Assembly (NCBI RefSeq): GCF_001905665.1
Contig: NZ_LIVX01000006.1
Location: 124,001-188,000 of the forward strand
Reading direction: 5' to 3'
DNA from: Streptomyces sp. CB02261
GTDB lineage: Bacteria > Actinomycetota > Actinomycetes > Streptomycetales > Streptomycetaceae
DNA length: 64,000 nucleotides
Shown here: one piece after another, positions 52,811 to 61,430 of the stretch
Layout: every line of letters begins with the position of its first letter
How positions within the stretch are numbered: the first letter of the stretch is position 1
The notes under the pieces: model-generated
What the model was told of the DNA's origin: nothing
The model's database searches: none
What the model saw: only the letters and a program-made list of their open reading frames with translations
Translations under genes and position numbers: made by a program

Positions 52811-53119
52811 TCAGAGGTCGCTGTCGATGCCGGTGACGGCCGGCTGGCCGAGCGGGGCATCGGCTTCCGCGATTCCCGCCTCCTTCAGCGCGGTCGAGAC
52901 CAACTTCGTGGCATCGAGTTTGGCCTCGTATCGGTCGGCGGCGTCGACCTCGAGCCTGATGGCGAAAGTGCCGTCCTCGTTCAGCGTGAGGAGGTTCACG
53001 CCTTCGCTCTCGCTCACGTCTGTGTGCTGGGGGGCCAGCTTCCGTTCGAGAGCGACCCGCTCGGACTCGGTGATGTCCGAGGTGAATGTGCCGGGAACGG
53101 TGATGACGAAGGTGGTCAT
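52811..53119 (-). CDS. Hypothetical protein, 102 residues
   Basis: A small soluble alpha/beta protein beginning MTTFVITVPGTFTSDITESE, acidic overall, with NLLTLNEDGTFAIRLEVDAA. ATG 53119 has GAGGAG about 5 nt upstream, which decides against the earlier in-frame ATG at 53134. I do not recognise a family. It lies 90 nt upstream of the small membrane protein gene on the same strand and may be cotranscribed. Confidence 0.72.
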   Translation of the reverse strand: MTTFVITVPGTFTSDITESERVALERKLAPQHTDVSESEGVNLLTLNEDGTFAIRLEVDAADRYEAKLDATKLVSTALKEAGIAEADAPLGQPAVTGIDSDL

Positions 53120-53249
53120 GGCGACTCCTCGCATGGAACGGAGTGTGAGCGTCGTTCTGCTTCCCTCATCCTCCGTGATGAACCCCGCCTAGAGGGTTTC
53201 TGACATGGCATCGGACCGCGACGAGCCCTGGTGCGTGGAGGTCCGGGAT

Positions 53250-53543
53250 TCAGGCGCTCGCGTGACGTGGAGCGGCTACGCGTCGCGGGGCGGCGTGATG
53301 TGCGGGCCTCCGGGCCGGGGTGGCCTTGAGACGCCGTAGCCAGACGGACGCCGTGGCGAGGAGGCCGGCGAAGACCGCCATGAGGAGAAGGGAAACCCAC
53401 ATCTGCCGACTCCCGGGATGCGTCCATCCCGTCCACGTCGCGGCTGCCGCCCACAGCAGGGCGCCGGCCGTATAGAAGACGCGAACCCGGCTCAGCTGCC
53501 GTACGGCCCGCAAGGACATGAGGCTTTCGGTCTTCGATGGCAT
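53250..53543 (-). CDS. Small membrane protein, 97 residues
   Basis: Two hydrophobic helices (VFYTAGALLWAAAATWTGW and WVSLLLMAVFAGLLATASVW) are flanked by basic residues, with an Arg/Ala/His-rich tail. The start is uncertain: ATG 53543 and ATG 53519 are both possible, and neither has a strong ribosome binding site. Function and family are unknown. Confidence 0.55.
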   Translation of the reverse strand: MPSKTESLMSLRAVRQLSRVRVFYTAGALLWAAAATWTGWTHPGSRQMWVSLLLMAVFAGLLATASVWLRRLKATPARRPAHHAAPRRVAAPRHASA

Positions 53544-53635
53544 GCCCGTCGTGTACCCCGATTCGCGAGACCAATCAGCGGATTGTCGGGAGCCGCTGCA
53601 CGGTCCGCGCTTCCAAGCACGGGTCTGCAGACCGG

Positions 53636-54079
53636 TCACCCGGCGCGCTGGGTCGTCTCCCCCGCTTGGGCGGGTACGGCGGGCAGGGGGGCGGTGCAGG
53701 AGGCGCACCGGCGGGCCTGCGCGGGGACCGGGCTGAGGCATTCGGGGCAGTCCCGTTTGGGCGCCTGGACGTCGTGGTGCGGGGCGAGGCGCTCGTGCAG
53801 CTTGTTGATCGGCAGGACGACCAGGAAGTACAGGGCGCTGGCGAGGAGGAGGAAACTGATCGCAGCGTTGACGAAAGCGCCGTAGGGGAATTGGGTGCCG
53901 CCCAGGGTGAAGCTCTTGCGACTCATGTCTCCGGTGACACCGGTGGCCAGCCCGACCAGGGGGGTCAGAAAGGCGCCGACGAAACCGTTCACGACGGCGG
54001 TGAACGCGGCCCCGATGACGATACCGACGGCCAGGTCGACCACGTTGCCTCGCAGGATGAAGCTGCGGAAGCCCTTCAC
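53636..54079 (-). CDS. mscL: MscL mechanosensitive channel with zinc-ribbon tail
   Basis: A 147-residue large-conductance mechanosensitive channel. It begins VKGFRSFILRGNVVDLAVG, the MscL signature, with two membrane helices (about 14-42 and 70-95) and the cytoplasmic helix after FLVVLPINKLHERL. It opens under membrane tension to release solutes on osmotic downshock. The C terminus is unusual: after the normal end there is a stretch CPECLSPVPAQARRCASC, a four-cysteine zinc-ribbon-like motif, then a short Pro-rich tail. The start is GTG 54079, with GAGGAG 7 nt upstream. Confidence 0.93.
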   Translation of the reverse strand: MKGFRSFILRGNVVDLAVGIVIGAAFTAVVNGFVGAFLTPLVGLATGVTGDMSRKSFTLGGTQFPYGAFVNAAISFLLLASALYFLVVLPINKLHERLAPHHDVQAPKRDCPECLSPVPAQARRCASCTAPLPAVPAQAGETTQRAG

Positions 54080-54496
54080 CTTCTCACTCCTCAGCCTCTT
54101 CGATGTCGACGGGCGGATCCCGCGGGCGCGGTGAAGCCGCCCCCTTTCCGGTTGCCCCGCCACTCCCGACCAATGCCCGTGCGACGCAATCCGTGGCTTG
54201 GCCTGTCGGCATGCTGATGCGGGGGCGCGCCAAGGCTGATCACCCGGCTTGGGAGTTCGGCTGCGGCGCGCTGAGGGAGCCGGTGTCGTATGAGCTGATC
54301 AGCCAGGCGTACGAGGGCTCCGGCACCGGTGGTGGCGAGGGCCGTCGGCGGGTGGCTACGGGCCGTACGACACCGATGCTGCAGACGGCTCAGCACCCCG
54401 CGCATGAAGCCCACGCATCGCCCCGCTCCTGGTCGGGTCGGGTCGGGCTCTTTCGCGTGGCGATGGTCTTCGAGCCGACGAACGCTTCCGCCAGTG
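54080..54496. other. Intergenic region upstream of mscL
   Basis: 417 bases between the WhiB gene stop and the mscL start, both on the minus strand. A few short protein-like stretches appear in different frames, without starts. No gene is supported. The mscL promoter and the WhiB terminator should lie here, but neither was identified. Confidence 0.4.
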
Positions 54497-54823
54497 TCAG
54501 CTGACGGCTTGTCGGAGCGATCGGTTGCCGTCGTGCGGCTGCCTCTCGTATTCCATGCGCGCCGCGTCCAGCAGGCGCCGCCACGACGTAACGGTGGGCC
54601 GTCGGCGCAGCAGGGCACGCCGTTCCCTGTCCGTCATTCCGCCCCACACGCCGTGGTCGATGCGCTGATCGAGGGCGTGAGCCAGGCATTCGGTGCGGAC
54701 GGGGCAGCCGGTGCAGAGCGCCTTGGCCTGGTTCTGGGCGGCTCCGTCCACGAAGAGTTCGTCGGGGTCAGCGGTCCGGCACAGCGCTCGCGCGCTCCAT
54801 GTCTCCTGATCGTGTCCAGCCAC
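54497..54823 (-). CDS. WhiB-family iron-sulfur regulator
   Basis: A 108-residue actinobacterial WhiB-like protein. The four cluster cysteines are in SARALCRTADPDELFVDG, KALCTGCPV and RTECLAHAL (C, CxxC, C pattern). The G[V/I]WGG turn is GVWGG, followed by the basic RERRALLRRRP. Wbl proteins bind a 4Fe-4S cluster and partner sigma factors to regulate development, stress or antibiotic resistance. No AT-hook (RGRP-like) is present, so it is not WhiB7-type. The start is GTG 54823, with GGAGAGG about 10 nt upstream. Confidence 0.9.
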   Translation of the reverse strand: MAGHDQETWSARALCRTADPDELFVDGAAQNQAKALCTGCPVRTECLAHALDQRIDHGVWGGMTDRERRALLRRRPTVTSWRRLLDAARMEYERQPHDGNRSLRQAVS

Positions 54824-55404
54824 CCGGCGTCGTCCTCTCCCCTGTTCGGCCCGCCGCACTACCCTGGCCGGGCACAGTTCGCACACGGTACGGCGGGGAC
54901 GCGCGCTGCCTGGTTCGTGTCCACGCTTCCGTAGCTCTTTCGAGTGAAGGAGATGTGACGGCCAGGGTGCCGCGCTCCGCCGACGCTCGTTCCTTTGCCC
55001 GGGATCCGGAGTTCGAAGCAGGCGAACCGATACGAGAAGCGCGGGAGTGACCGGGTCGGCAGTCGTCGGGCTGGGGCGGGGCTGCTCACCGCCGACGCCG
55101 AGCCGGCCCGCGTACCGGCGAGGAGGCTGAGCCCGGGGGTGCCGCCGCCAATCCGGCGCCCGAGGTCGGTCGGTTCGCCAGGGTCGGCTACGCGGAAGGT
55201 GAGTACGCCGTGCCCGCGCAACACGCATCGGGCAGGTGCCGCCACCTCCGGCAGGGGGACACCCAGACCCGCCGCAGGGCACCGCTGACACGTCAGCACG
55301 GCGGGGCCCCCACCCCATATACCCATCAGAACGATTACTCATTTTTTTGAGTACCATGTACTTTCGGATGCGGTACAGGAGTGTCAGGGAGAGACGGACG
55401 GCCC
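54824..55404. other. Intergenic region between divergent genes
   Basis: 581 bases shared upstream by the WhiB gene (minus) and the SGNH hydrolase gene (plus). No frame is convincing. The right end turns AT-rich (55330-55365) and contains a clear dyad, listed separately. Promoters for both genes are expected here. Confidence 0.45.
55336..55353. promoter_or_regulatory. Palindromic operator-like site upstream of SGNH hydrolase
   Basis: TACTCA, six T, TGAGTA: a perfect 6-bp dyad with a 6-bp centre, in the most AT-rich stretch of the locus and about 50 nt before the hydrolase start. A smaller dyad, GTAC-CAT-GTAC, overlaps its right edge (55351-55361). The form fits a helix-turn-helix repressor site of TetR/GntR/MarR type overlapping a promoter. 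Confidence 0.5.
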
Positions 55405-56202
55405 ATGAGGAACGGTCAGTACCTGCGTTACGTCGCGCTGGGCGACAGCCAGACGGAGGGGGTCGGCGACGGCGACGACACCATCGGGCTACGTGGTTTC
55501 GCGGACCGACTCGCCGAACGGATCGCGGTGGTGAGCCCTGAGGTCCGTTACGCCAACCTGGCCGTCCGGGGCCGGCTCGCCGGACAGGTTCGCGCGGAGC
55601 AGCTCGGCCCCGCGCTCGCTCTCCGGCCCGACGTAGCCACCGTGATCGCCGGGGTCAACGACCTGCTGAGGCCCCGGTTCGACCCGGACGAGACCGCCGC
55701 CCACGTGGAGGCGATGTTCGCCGCGCTCACCGCCGCGGGGGCACGCGTCGCGACCGTCACGATCCCGGACATCACCCGAATCGCGCCCATAGCCCGACCC
55801 GTGGCACCTCGGATCGCCGCCCTCAACGACCGCATCCGGCTGGCGGCGGCGCGGCACGACGTCGCTCTCGCAGAGACCTCCCCGCACGCCGCTGCCACTG
55901 ATCCACGCTTCTGGGCCACGGACCGACTGCACGCGAGCCCGCTGGGTCACGACCGGATCTCCGCCGCGCTCGCACACGCGCTCGGCCTACCGGGCAGCGA
56001 CGACTCGTGGACCCAGGCGCTGGCGCCCTCCTCGTCCACGACCGTCGGCGCGATGCGCACGGCTGCGACCGAACTGCGCTGGGCCGCCGGGTTCCTCGGC
56101 CCCTGGCTGCTGCGACGCCTTCGCGGCCAGTCCTCCGGCGACGGCCGCGCCGCCCGACGCCCGGAGCTGTTGCCTGTCGGGGTGCCGCCGGTCGGCATAT
56201 GA
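55405..56202 (+). CDS. SGNH/GDSL hydrolase
   Basis: A 265-residue cytoplasmic SGNH hydrolase. Block I is GDSQTEG (residues about 12-18) with the nucleophile Ser, block II centres on NLAVRGRLAG, block III is GVNDLL, and block V DRLHASPLGH gives the catalytic Asp and His. No signal peptide is present, unlike many secreted relatives. The C-terminal 45 residues are basic and Pro-rich. It is an esterase or lipase of unknown substrate. ATG 55405 is chosen because the domain begins just after it; a dyad-bearing AT-rich region lies upstream. Confidence 0.88.
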   Translation: MRNGQYLRYVALGDSQTEGVGDGDDTIGLRGFADRLAERIAVVSPEVRYANLAVRGRLAGQVRAEQLGPALALRPDVATVIAGVNDLLRPRFDPDETAAHVEAMFAALTAAGARVATVTIPDITRIAPIARPVAPRIAALNDRIRLAAARHDVALAETSPHAAATDPRFWATDRLHASPLGHDRISAALAHALGLPGSDDSWTQALAPSSSTTVGAMRTAATELRWAAGFLGPWLLRRLRGQSSGDGRAARRPELLPVGVPPVGI

Positions 56203-56361
56203 ACATCTGAGAGGAATAGGCGCCGGGAGAGCTCGCCGCACTCGCGGTGGCAGGTAAGAACGAGGCGTAGCACTAGCCGCTGAACGCGCAGCCGGACGAC
56301 GCGGGTGTTCTCTTTCCGGCGGGGTGATTCCTCCGCGCTCGGCCACACCTCGGAGCGGCTG

Positions 56362-56481
56362 CGATGCCGACGGGATTCGAACCCGCGAGACAGACAGGGG
56401 CAGGGCCACCCCGTCTCCGTCACTCGCCGTGGAGGGGGCCTCCCCCACGGCGATCGCAATAGACCACTCTGCCACGGCACG
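56362..56481 (-). tRNA. tRNA-like gene with an abnormal anticodon arm
   Basis: Minus-strand folding gives a cloverleaf: acceptor CGTGCCG / CGGCATC (six of seven pairs, one G-U), D-arm GCAG / TTGC with loop AGTGGTCTA, a canonical T-arm GCGGG-TTCGAAT-CCCGT, and a long variable arm with 8 pairs (AGACGGGG / CCCCTGTCT with one bulge). A normal 5-bp anticodon stem, TCGCC / GGCGA, is also present. It carries not a 7-nt loop but 20 nt (GTGGGGGAGGCCCCCTCCAC) that pair further, giving 9-12 bp in all. The variable arm suggests a serine/leucine-type ancestry. Without a normal anticodon loop this is either a tRNA pseudogene or a tRNA-derived structural RNA. There is no encoded CCA. Confidence 0.6.
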
Positions 56482-56862
56482 CAACCTGCGGGACCACGCG
56501 CAGTCCCGCTGCGGCCCAAGATAGAGAAATCGTTCGCCGTGCACGAGTCCATTTCTGTGACGTGGTGAAGGCTGTCGTGGGGCCACAACAGTCGTGCGAG
56601 GACCGTGATCTGACTCCCCGCCGAGCAGTGACCGCTCGGCCGTGCACCCGGTCCGTCTGATTCGGAACCGTCAGCCCCCTCTTCACTGTCAGCATGTTCA
56701 CCGGGTCGATCGCGCAGCGGGACCAGTTCAGCTCGTGGTGAGCGCCGAGTTCGTCGAAGACACGACGCGTAAGACAGCAGCTGTCACGTGCGTCTGGACG
56801 TGGTCACGAACGCGATCCCGGCCAGCACTTCCCGGGCGCCGTGCCGACGGCGACCGCACCCC
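56482..56862. other. Intergenic region, no gene supported
   Basis: 381 bases between the tRNA-like gene and the end of the membrane protein gene. The first 90 bases (56482-56570) precede the tRNA-like element on its own strand and would hold its promoter. No coding frame is convincing. Confidence 0.4.
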
Positions 56863-57705
56863 TCAGGGGCGCTCGAAGAATTGGAGGACGCCCCCGAGCG
56901 AGAAGCACAGCGCGCCCGTCAGCGTTCCCCAGTTGGCGATGTCGGTGTTGATGAGGCTTCCCGTGTCCGGGCGGGTGAACGCGGCGAGGGCCGAGATCAT
57001 GAAGAGCACCGAGCCGAACTGATTCACGGCGACGACCCACCAGCCGAGGCTGCGCGAGCGGACGCAGGGCCAGCGCCGATGGCAGATCTCGGCGAACGCG
57101 AGATGCCCGGAGACCAGGAACAGCACGCATCCGATCACATCGGGAGTCCAGATCAGCCGGTTGATCTGCTGGACGGTGAGCCCCTGCAGGAAGGAGTCCA
57201 GCAGATTGACGGCGAACACGAGAGTCCCGACGAACAGGACGAACGTGCTCAGCCAGTCCAGACGCATCGGCTCGTACGCCCACCACCGCCAGCCGGCCGT
57301 CACCAGCGGACCGCCCTCTTGGGAGTGGCGAGGCGCGTTCATCACCTGGAGGAGCGAGGTGTAGCCCCCGAGGTTGAAGAACAGGCCCCCCGCGAAATAG
57401 ATCGAGGCGCTCTCGGCGGCGCCGCCCGAGCCGAACTGGGAGACGGCCGCCCCGAGAGCGAACAGCGCTCCGCCGATGACGAACGCAGCCGAGGCCACGG
57501 CATTGAGTCTTCGAAGGCGGCCGAGGGCCTCCGCGTCGGCCACGGCGTACGTGCTGACCGCGTCACCCTGACCGCGGACCGACATCGCTCCCCGCCTGCG
57601 CGCGAGCCGCGAATCCCACACCACCGTTTCCCCTGCAGGGCGCTTCCACGTGAGCCGGGTGGTGAACGGTCCTGCACCTTCGGCGCGCTGCTCAGGCTGT
57701 CCCAC
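56863..57705 (-). CDS. Integral membrane protein, YrhK-like
   Basis: A 280-residue membrane protein with about six hydrophobic helices: SAAFVIGGALFALGAAVSQF, FAGGLFFNLGGYTSLLQVM, WLSTFVLFVGTLVFAVNLLD, DVIGCVLFLVSGHLAFAEI, GWWVVAVNQFGSVLFMISAL and LTGALCFSLGGVLQFF. Short paired helices with Gly and polar residues resemble the YrhK family, whose function is unknown. The first 60 residues are polar. The start is uncertain: GTG 57705 gives the full frame, while ATG 57585 would begin closer to the first helix. Confidence 0.75.
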   Translation of the reverse strand: MGQPEQRAEGAGPFTTRLTWKRPAGETVVWDSRLARRRGAMSVRGQGDAVSTYAVADAEALGRLRRLNAVASAAFVIGGALFALGAAVSQFGSGGAAESASIYFAGGLFFNLGGYTSLLQVMNAPRHSQEGGPLVTAGWRWWAYEPMRLDWLSTFVLFVGTLVFAVNLLDSFLQGLTVQQINRLIWTPDVIGCVLFLVSGHLAFAEICHRRWPCVRSRSLGWWVVAVNQFGSVLFMISALAAFTRPDTGSLINTDIANWGTLTGALCFSLGGVLQFFERP

Positions 57706-58065
57706 GGGCCGAGCCTAGTCCCGCGTGTGATGATCGACGAACAGCGAAACGTACCTGTTCTTACTTTTTGATCGCCTCGGTTCCCTCGGCGGGCGGGCGT
57801 AGCGCGGGCTCCCTCGGTTGCTGGTTCTGGTCGGCTCACTGTGTTCGGATGGAGACAGCCTCTCGCCCGTTCCTGGTCGCCCGCAGCTTCGCCGTCAGAC
57901 CCGGCAGCCGTACGGCAGCAGCCGGCTCCTGCAGTCCATCCGGGCCGCCGTCCGTGCGCCGGATTCGACGACGAGGTCCCGCGCCACCGCGGGCGTCGTA
58001 CACACGCTCCCCGCTGCTCTCGGCCAGCCATCGCAGCAGGTGCGGGACCAGTGCAGGCGACGCGA
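57706..58065. other. Intergenic region, no gene supported
   Basis: 360 bases upstream of the minus-strand membrane protein gene and downstream of the minus-strand CsbD-like gene. An AT-richer stretch (57722-57775) probably carries the membrane protein promoter. Other open frames read as noise. Confidence 0.4.
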
Positions 58066-58239
58066 TCAGTGGCGGAAGCCGCCCTTCGCGCTCTCCTTTG
58101 TCGCTCGGGCCTTGCCCCGCGCCTCCAGTGCCGCGCCCTTGGCGGCCGTGGTGTCCTTCCCCATCGCATGGGCCACCTTTCGCACCACCTTTCCGACGAC
58201 CTGCTCGGTCGTGGCCTTCGTCTTCTCCTTGGCACTCAT
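58066..58239 (-). CDS. Small CsbD-like helical protein
   Basis: A 57-residue Lys/Ala-rich, highly charged protein (MSAKEKTKATTEQVVGKVVR at the start, later GKARATKESAKGGFRH) resembling CsbD-type stress proteins. It is the same length as the gene at 37400-37573 but not closely similar in sequence. ATG 58239 has GAAGGGA about 5 nt upstream; the frame continues upstream as noise. It is probably stress-induced, by family analogy. Confidence 0.72.
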   Translation of the reverse strand: MSAKEKTKATTEQVVGKVVRKVAHAMGKDTTAAKGAALEARGKARATKESAKGGFRH

Positions 58240-58414
58240 GACGGTCCCTTCATCGACGCCTGTCGTGCGCCTGCCCGTGCGCCGCAAGGGGAAACCAGTC
58301 CGGAAGGTGAGCACGCCAGGGCGCGGTGGGTCCGGCGGCGGCGGATCGATCCGGTGGGGGCGGCGCGCCGCCCGCCACGCGGCGAGACGCCCGCCGGGCT
58401 TCCGCGGCCAGGTG

Positions 58415-60922
58415 TCAGGGGGTGGCGGGGCCGCTCGTCACGGGCTTCCAGTTGCCGGCGTTCACCTCGTACACCGTCAGTCGGCGGTGGACCGTGTCGC
58501 CGTTCTCGTTGAAGGCGACGCGGCCGGTGACACCGTCGAAGGCCAGCCCGGCGACGGCCTGCGGCAGCTTCGCCCGGGCGTTGTCGGGGAGAGTGCCGCC
58601 GTTGGCCGTCACGACGGCCTTCACCGCCTCGATGAGGGCCCAGGTCGCGTCGTAGGCGTAGGGGCCGTACCAGCCGGCCGGCTGCGGGTAGCCCGCTTTC
58701 CCGTACCGGCTCAGGAAGTCCCGCCCTGCCGCCGTCTCCTCGGCGGGTAGGCCGATGTTGGTCGCGAGGTCGCCTTCGGCCTGCGGGTTCCCCGTGACGT
58801 ACTGCTGGTCGAGGATGCCGTCGCCGCCCATCAGGGGGACGTTCACCCCCGCCTGCTTGAGCTGCTGGGAGAGGGGCACCGCGGTGTCGTAATAGCCGCC
58901 GAAGTACACGGCTTCGGCGCCCGAGGACCGCACCCGCGCCGCGAGCCCGGCGAAGGCGCGCTCCGCGGGATCGACCTGCTCGGTGCCGACCACGGTCCCG
59001 CCGAGCTTGGTGAACGCCGCTGTGAGACCGGAGGTGAGGGCCGTGCCGTGGGCGCTCGCGTCGTCGATCACGTAGAGCCTGGTCTTCTTCGCCCCATGCA
59101 GGTAACGGGCGGCGAACGGCCCCTGGTCGACGTCCGTGGCGATGGTACGGAAGTAGGTGGAGTGCGGGCGCGACCTGGTACCCGAGGCCCAGTCCGGGCC
59201 CAGGGTCAGGACGGGATCGGTGTTGCCCGGTGACACGTTGACCACGCCCGCCCGCGCGAGCGGCGGCACCAGGGTCCGGGCGACGCCGGAGTTGAGAGGG
59301 CCGACGACCCCCAGCACCTTCTCGTCGGAGACGAATCCGGCGGCGTTGGGCGCGCCCTTGGCGGGGTCGGCCACGTCGTCCAGGGCCTTGATCTCGAACG
59401 TCACGCCGGGGACGTGCCGGGATTCGTTGGCGGTCCTGACCGCCAGGTCGGCGGAGTTCCTCATTCCGACGCCCATCGAGGACAGTCCGCCGCTCAGCGG
59501 TGCGGCCACGCCGATCACCACCGTGCGGGAGGAGCCCCCCGCACCGCCGCTCCCGGTTGCCCCGCCACGGGGTGCGTCCTCGTCGCGGTTGAGGGTCCAG
59601 GTCAGGACCGAGCCCGTGGTGAGCACGGCGAGCGCCGTGCCCAGGATCGCGGAGCGCCGGGTCAGGCCGCGACGCCGGGCGGACGCCTGCTCGCCGCCGT
59701 GGTCCGATGTCGCGGTCGAACCGAGCGTGACCGGGCTTTCGGCCGGGGGGACAGGGACGGGCGGGGATTGGGGTACGGGTGCGGGTGGGGCGGTCGGCCT
59801 GTCCGGCACCGGGCGGCGGCGCGGGGTGTCGGCGGCGGACCCGGGATCCAGGACCGTGGGGGTCGGTGATGACGGCGTCGGTGACGGCGCCTGCTTCGGC
59901 ATCGTCGGAGCGGAGGCGTGGTCCGGCGTCGCGTCCGGTGCGGGTGTGGGTGTGGGTGTTGAGGGCACCCGGGGATCGGGCGTGGGGGTGGAAGCGGGTC
60001 CGGGTTCGGGCTCGGGCTCGGACTTGGCCTCGGGTTCGGGGCGGGGGTGGTGCGTCGGCCCGCGGCCGGTGGACGCGTCGGGCCCGGACGGGGACGACCG
60101 CAGCACGGACGCGAGCATCTCGGCCGCTTCGGCGGCCCCCACACGCTGCGCCGGGTCCTTGGTGAGGAGCGCGTCCAGTACGGGGGTCAGAGGACCGGCG
60201 TGGACCGGTGGCCGGTGCGGGCGGGTGAAGACAGCGATGGCGAGGGCGTGGAGGCCGTCCGCCTCGAACGGCGGGTGCCCTTCCACGGCGTGGTAGAGGG
60301 TGGCGCCGAGCGCCCACAGGTCGTTGGCCGCGGTCGGGCGCTTGCCCTCCAGTTGCTCCGGCGGCATGTACTGCGGGGTGCCGATCACGGTCCCGCTGTG
60401 ACTCAGCTTGGTCGTGGCGTCCGCCAGGTGAGCGATGCCGAAGTCGGTCAGGACGACGCGGTCCTTCGTCAGCAGCACGTTGTCCGGCTTGATGTCCCGG
60501 TGGACGATCCGCGCCCTGTGCGCCTCGGTCAGCGCGTCGAGCACGGCGGCGCCGATCTCGGCGACGCGCCGCACCGGCAGTCGGCCCTGATCACGGATGG
60601 CGACGGCCAGGGACTGCCCGCGGATCAGTTCCATGATGATGACGGGGGCTCCCTGGTGCTCCACCACGTCATGGACGGTGATGACCCCGGGGTGGCTGAG
60701 AGTGACCGCTGCGCGGGCCTCGCCGGTGAACCTCCGCAGCAACGCGGCGCGGTCGGCGTCTTCCAGCCCCGGCGGGAAGAGGATCTCCTTGACGGCGACC
60801 TCGCGCCCGAAGAGTTGCTGGTCAAGGCCACGCCATACTCGGCCCATACCGCCTTGGCCGATCCGTTCGACCAATCGGTACCGGCCGGCGATGAGTTCGG
60901 GATTCTGCTCGGTCACGCGCAC
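58415..60922 (-). CDS. Receptor Ser/Thr kinase with Liv-type ligand-binding domain
   Basis: An 835-residue transmembrane protein. The N-terminal Hanks-type kinase (about 13-275) has RIGQGGMGRVWRG, VAVKEI, IVHRDIKPDN, LTDFGIAHL and TPQYMPPEQL, all expected catalytic and activation-loop residues. A Pro/Thr/Glu-rich juxtamembrane linker (about 280-410) and one helix (AILGTALAVLTTGSVLTW, about 428-445) follow. Residues about 465-835 are a periplasmic-binding fold of the branched-chain-amino-acid (LivJ/K) type: VIGVAAPLSGGLSSMG, VVGPLNSGVA, FRTIATDVDQG, VYFGGYYDTA. Extracellular ligand binding probably controls the intracellular kinase; the ligand is unknown. The start is GTG 60922. It is a single-gene unit. 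Confidence 0.92.
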   Translation of the reverse strand: MRVTEQNPELIAGRYRLVERIGQGGMGRVWRGLDQQLFGREVAVKEILFPPGLEDADRAALLRRFTGEARAAVTLSHPGVITVHDVVEHQGAPVIIMELIRGQSLAVAIRDQGRLPVRRVAEIGAAVLDALTEAHRARIVHRDIKPDNVLLTKDRVVLTDFGIAHLADATTKLSHSGTVIGTPQYMPPEQLEGKRPTAANDLWALGATLYHAVEGHPPFEADGLHALAIAVFTRPHRPPVHAGPLTPVLDALLTKDPAQRVGAAEAAEMLASVLRSSPSGPDASTGRGPTHHPRPEPEAKSEPEPEPGPASTPTPDPRVPSTPTPTPAPDATPDHASAPTMPKQAPSPTPSSPTPTVLDPGSAADTPRRRPVPDRPTAPPAPVPQSPPVPVPPAESPVTLGSTATSDHGGEQASARRRGLTRRSAILGTALAVLTTGSVLTWTLNRDEDAPRGGATGSGGAGGSSRTVVIGVAAPLSGGLSSMGVGMRNSADLAVRTANESRHVPGVTFEIKALDDVADPAKGAPNAAGFVSDEKVLGVVGPLNSGVARTLVPPLARAGVVNVSPGNTDPVLTLGPDWASGTRSRPHSTYFRTIATDVDQGPFAARYLHGAKKTRLYVIDDASAHGTALTSGLTAAFTKLGGTVVGTEQVDPAERAFAGLAARVRSSGAEAVYFGGYYDTAVPLSQQLKQAGVNVPLMGGDGILDQQYVTGNPQAEGDLATNIGLPAEETAAGRDFLSRYGKAGYPQPAGWYGPYAYDATWALIEAVKAVVTANGGTLPDNARAKLPQAVAGLAFDGVTGRVAFNENGDTVHRRLTVYEVNAGNWKPVTSGPATP

Positions 60923-61157
60923 ACTCTAGGTCCTGCTGAGCCGATCAGGTGGCGGAAAGACGGCTGGATCATGACTCCTCGCGCCCTCGGCGAGGAGGGC
61001 TCGGTGCGCGCCGGGCGAGGGGGCGGGGCCCGACTTGTCAGGAGCGCTCCTGTTGCGCGGAGGGGGCGATCCCGGTGGGGGCCGGTGGGGCGCTGGCTGG
61101 GCAGCGCGGCCGTACTGGCCTCTCCCCCTTACCGGCAGCCGCGAGGTATGGACCCGG

Positions 61158-61430
61158 TCAGCCTGCGCGACGAATCCGGATCGGGCCTCGGGCGTCTGTC
61201 GGCTCGATGGGGCGGCCGCCCTGGGTGATTTCCACTTCGCCGGCCGTGACCAGCCGTCGGGCGGCGCGCCGGGCCGGCTCCATGAGCGCGCGCCAGCCGT
61301 CGTCGTCCCCCCGGTACGCGGCTCTCGCGGCGTCGGAGGGGCAGATCGACGCGGTCGGGCCACGCCTTTCCAGCAGCTCCAGGATGGTGCGCTCCAAGCG
61401 CTGCTCCGTCTGCCGCCCGGTTTCCGTCAT
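61158..61430 (-). CDS. DUF3253-domain protein
   Basis: A 90-residue soluble protein. ILELLERRGPTASICPSDAA, then LMEPARRAARRLVTAGEVEI and TQGGRPIEP...RGPIRIRR, is the DUF3253 pattern, a small winged-helix-like fold of unknown function. ATG 61430 is preceded by GGAGGA almost directly, which is closer than ideal, so a nearby TTG or GTG start is possible. It lies upstream of the kinase gene on the same strand, with a 235-nt gap. Confidence 0.8.
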   Translation of the reverse strand: MTETGRQTEQRLERTILELLERRGPTASICPSDAARAAYRGDDDGWRALMEPARRAARRLVTAGEVEITQGGRPIEPTDARGPIRIRRAG

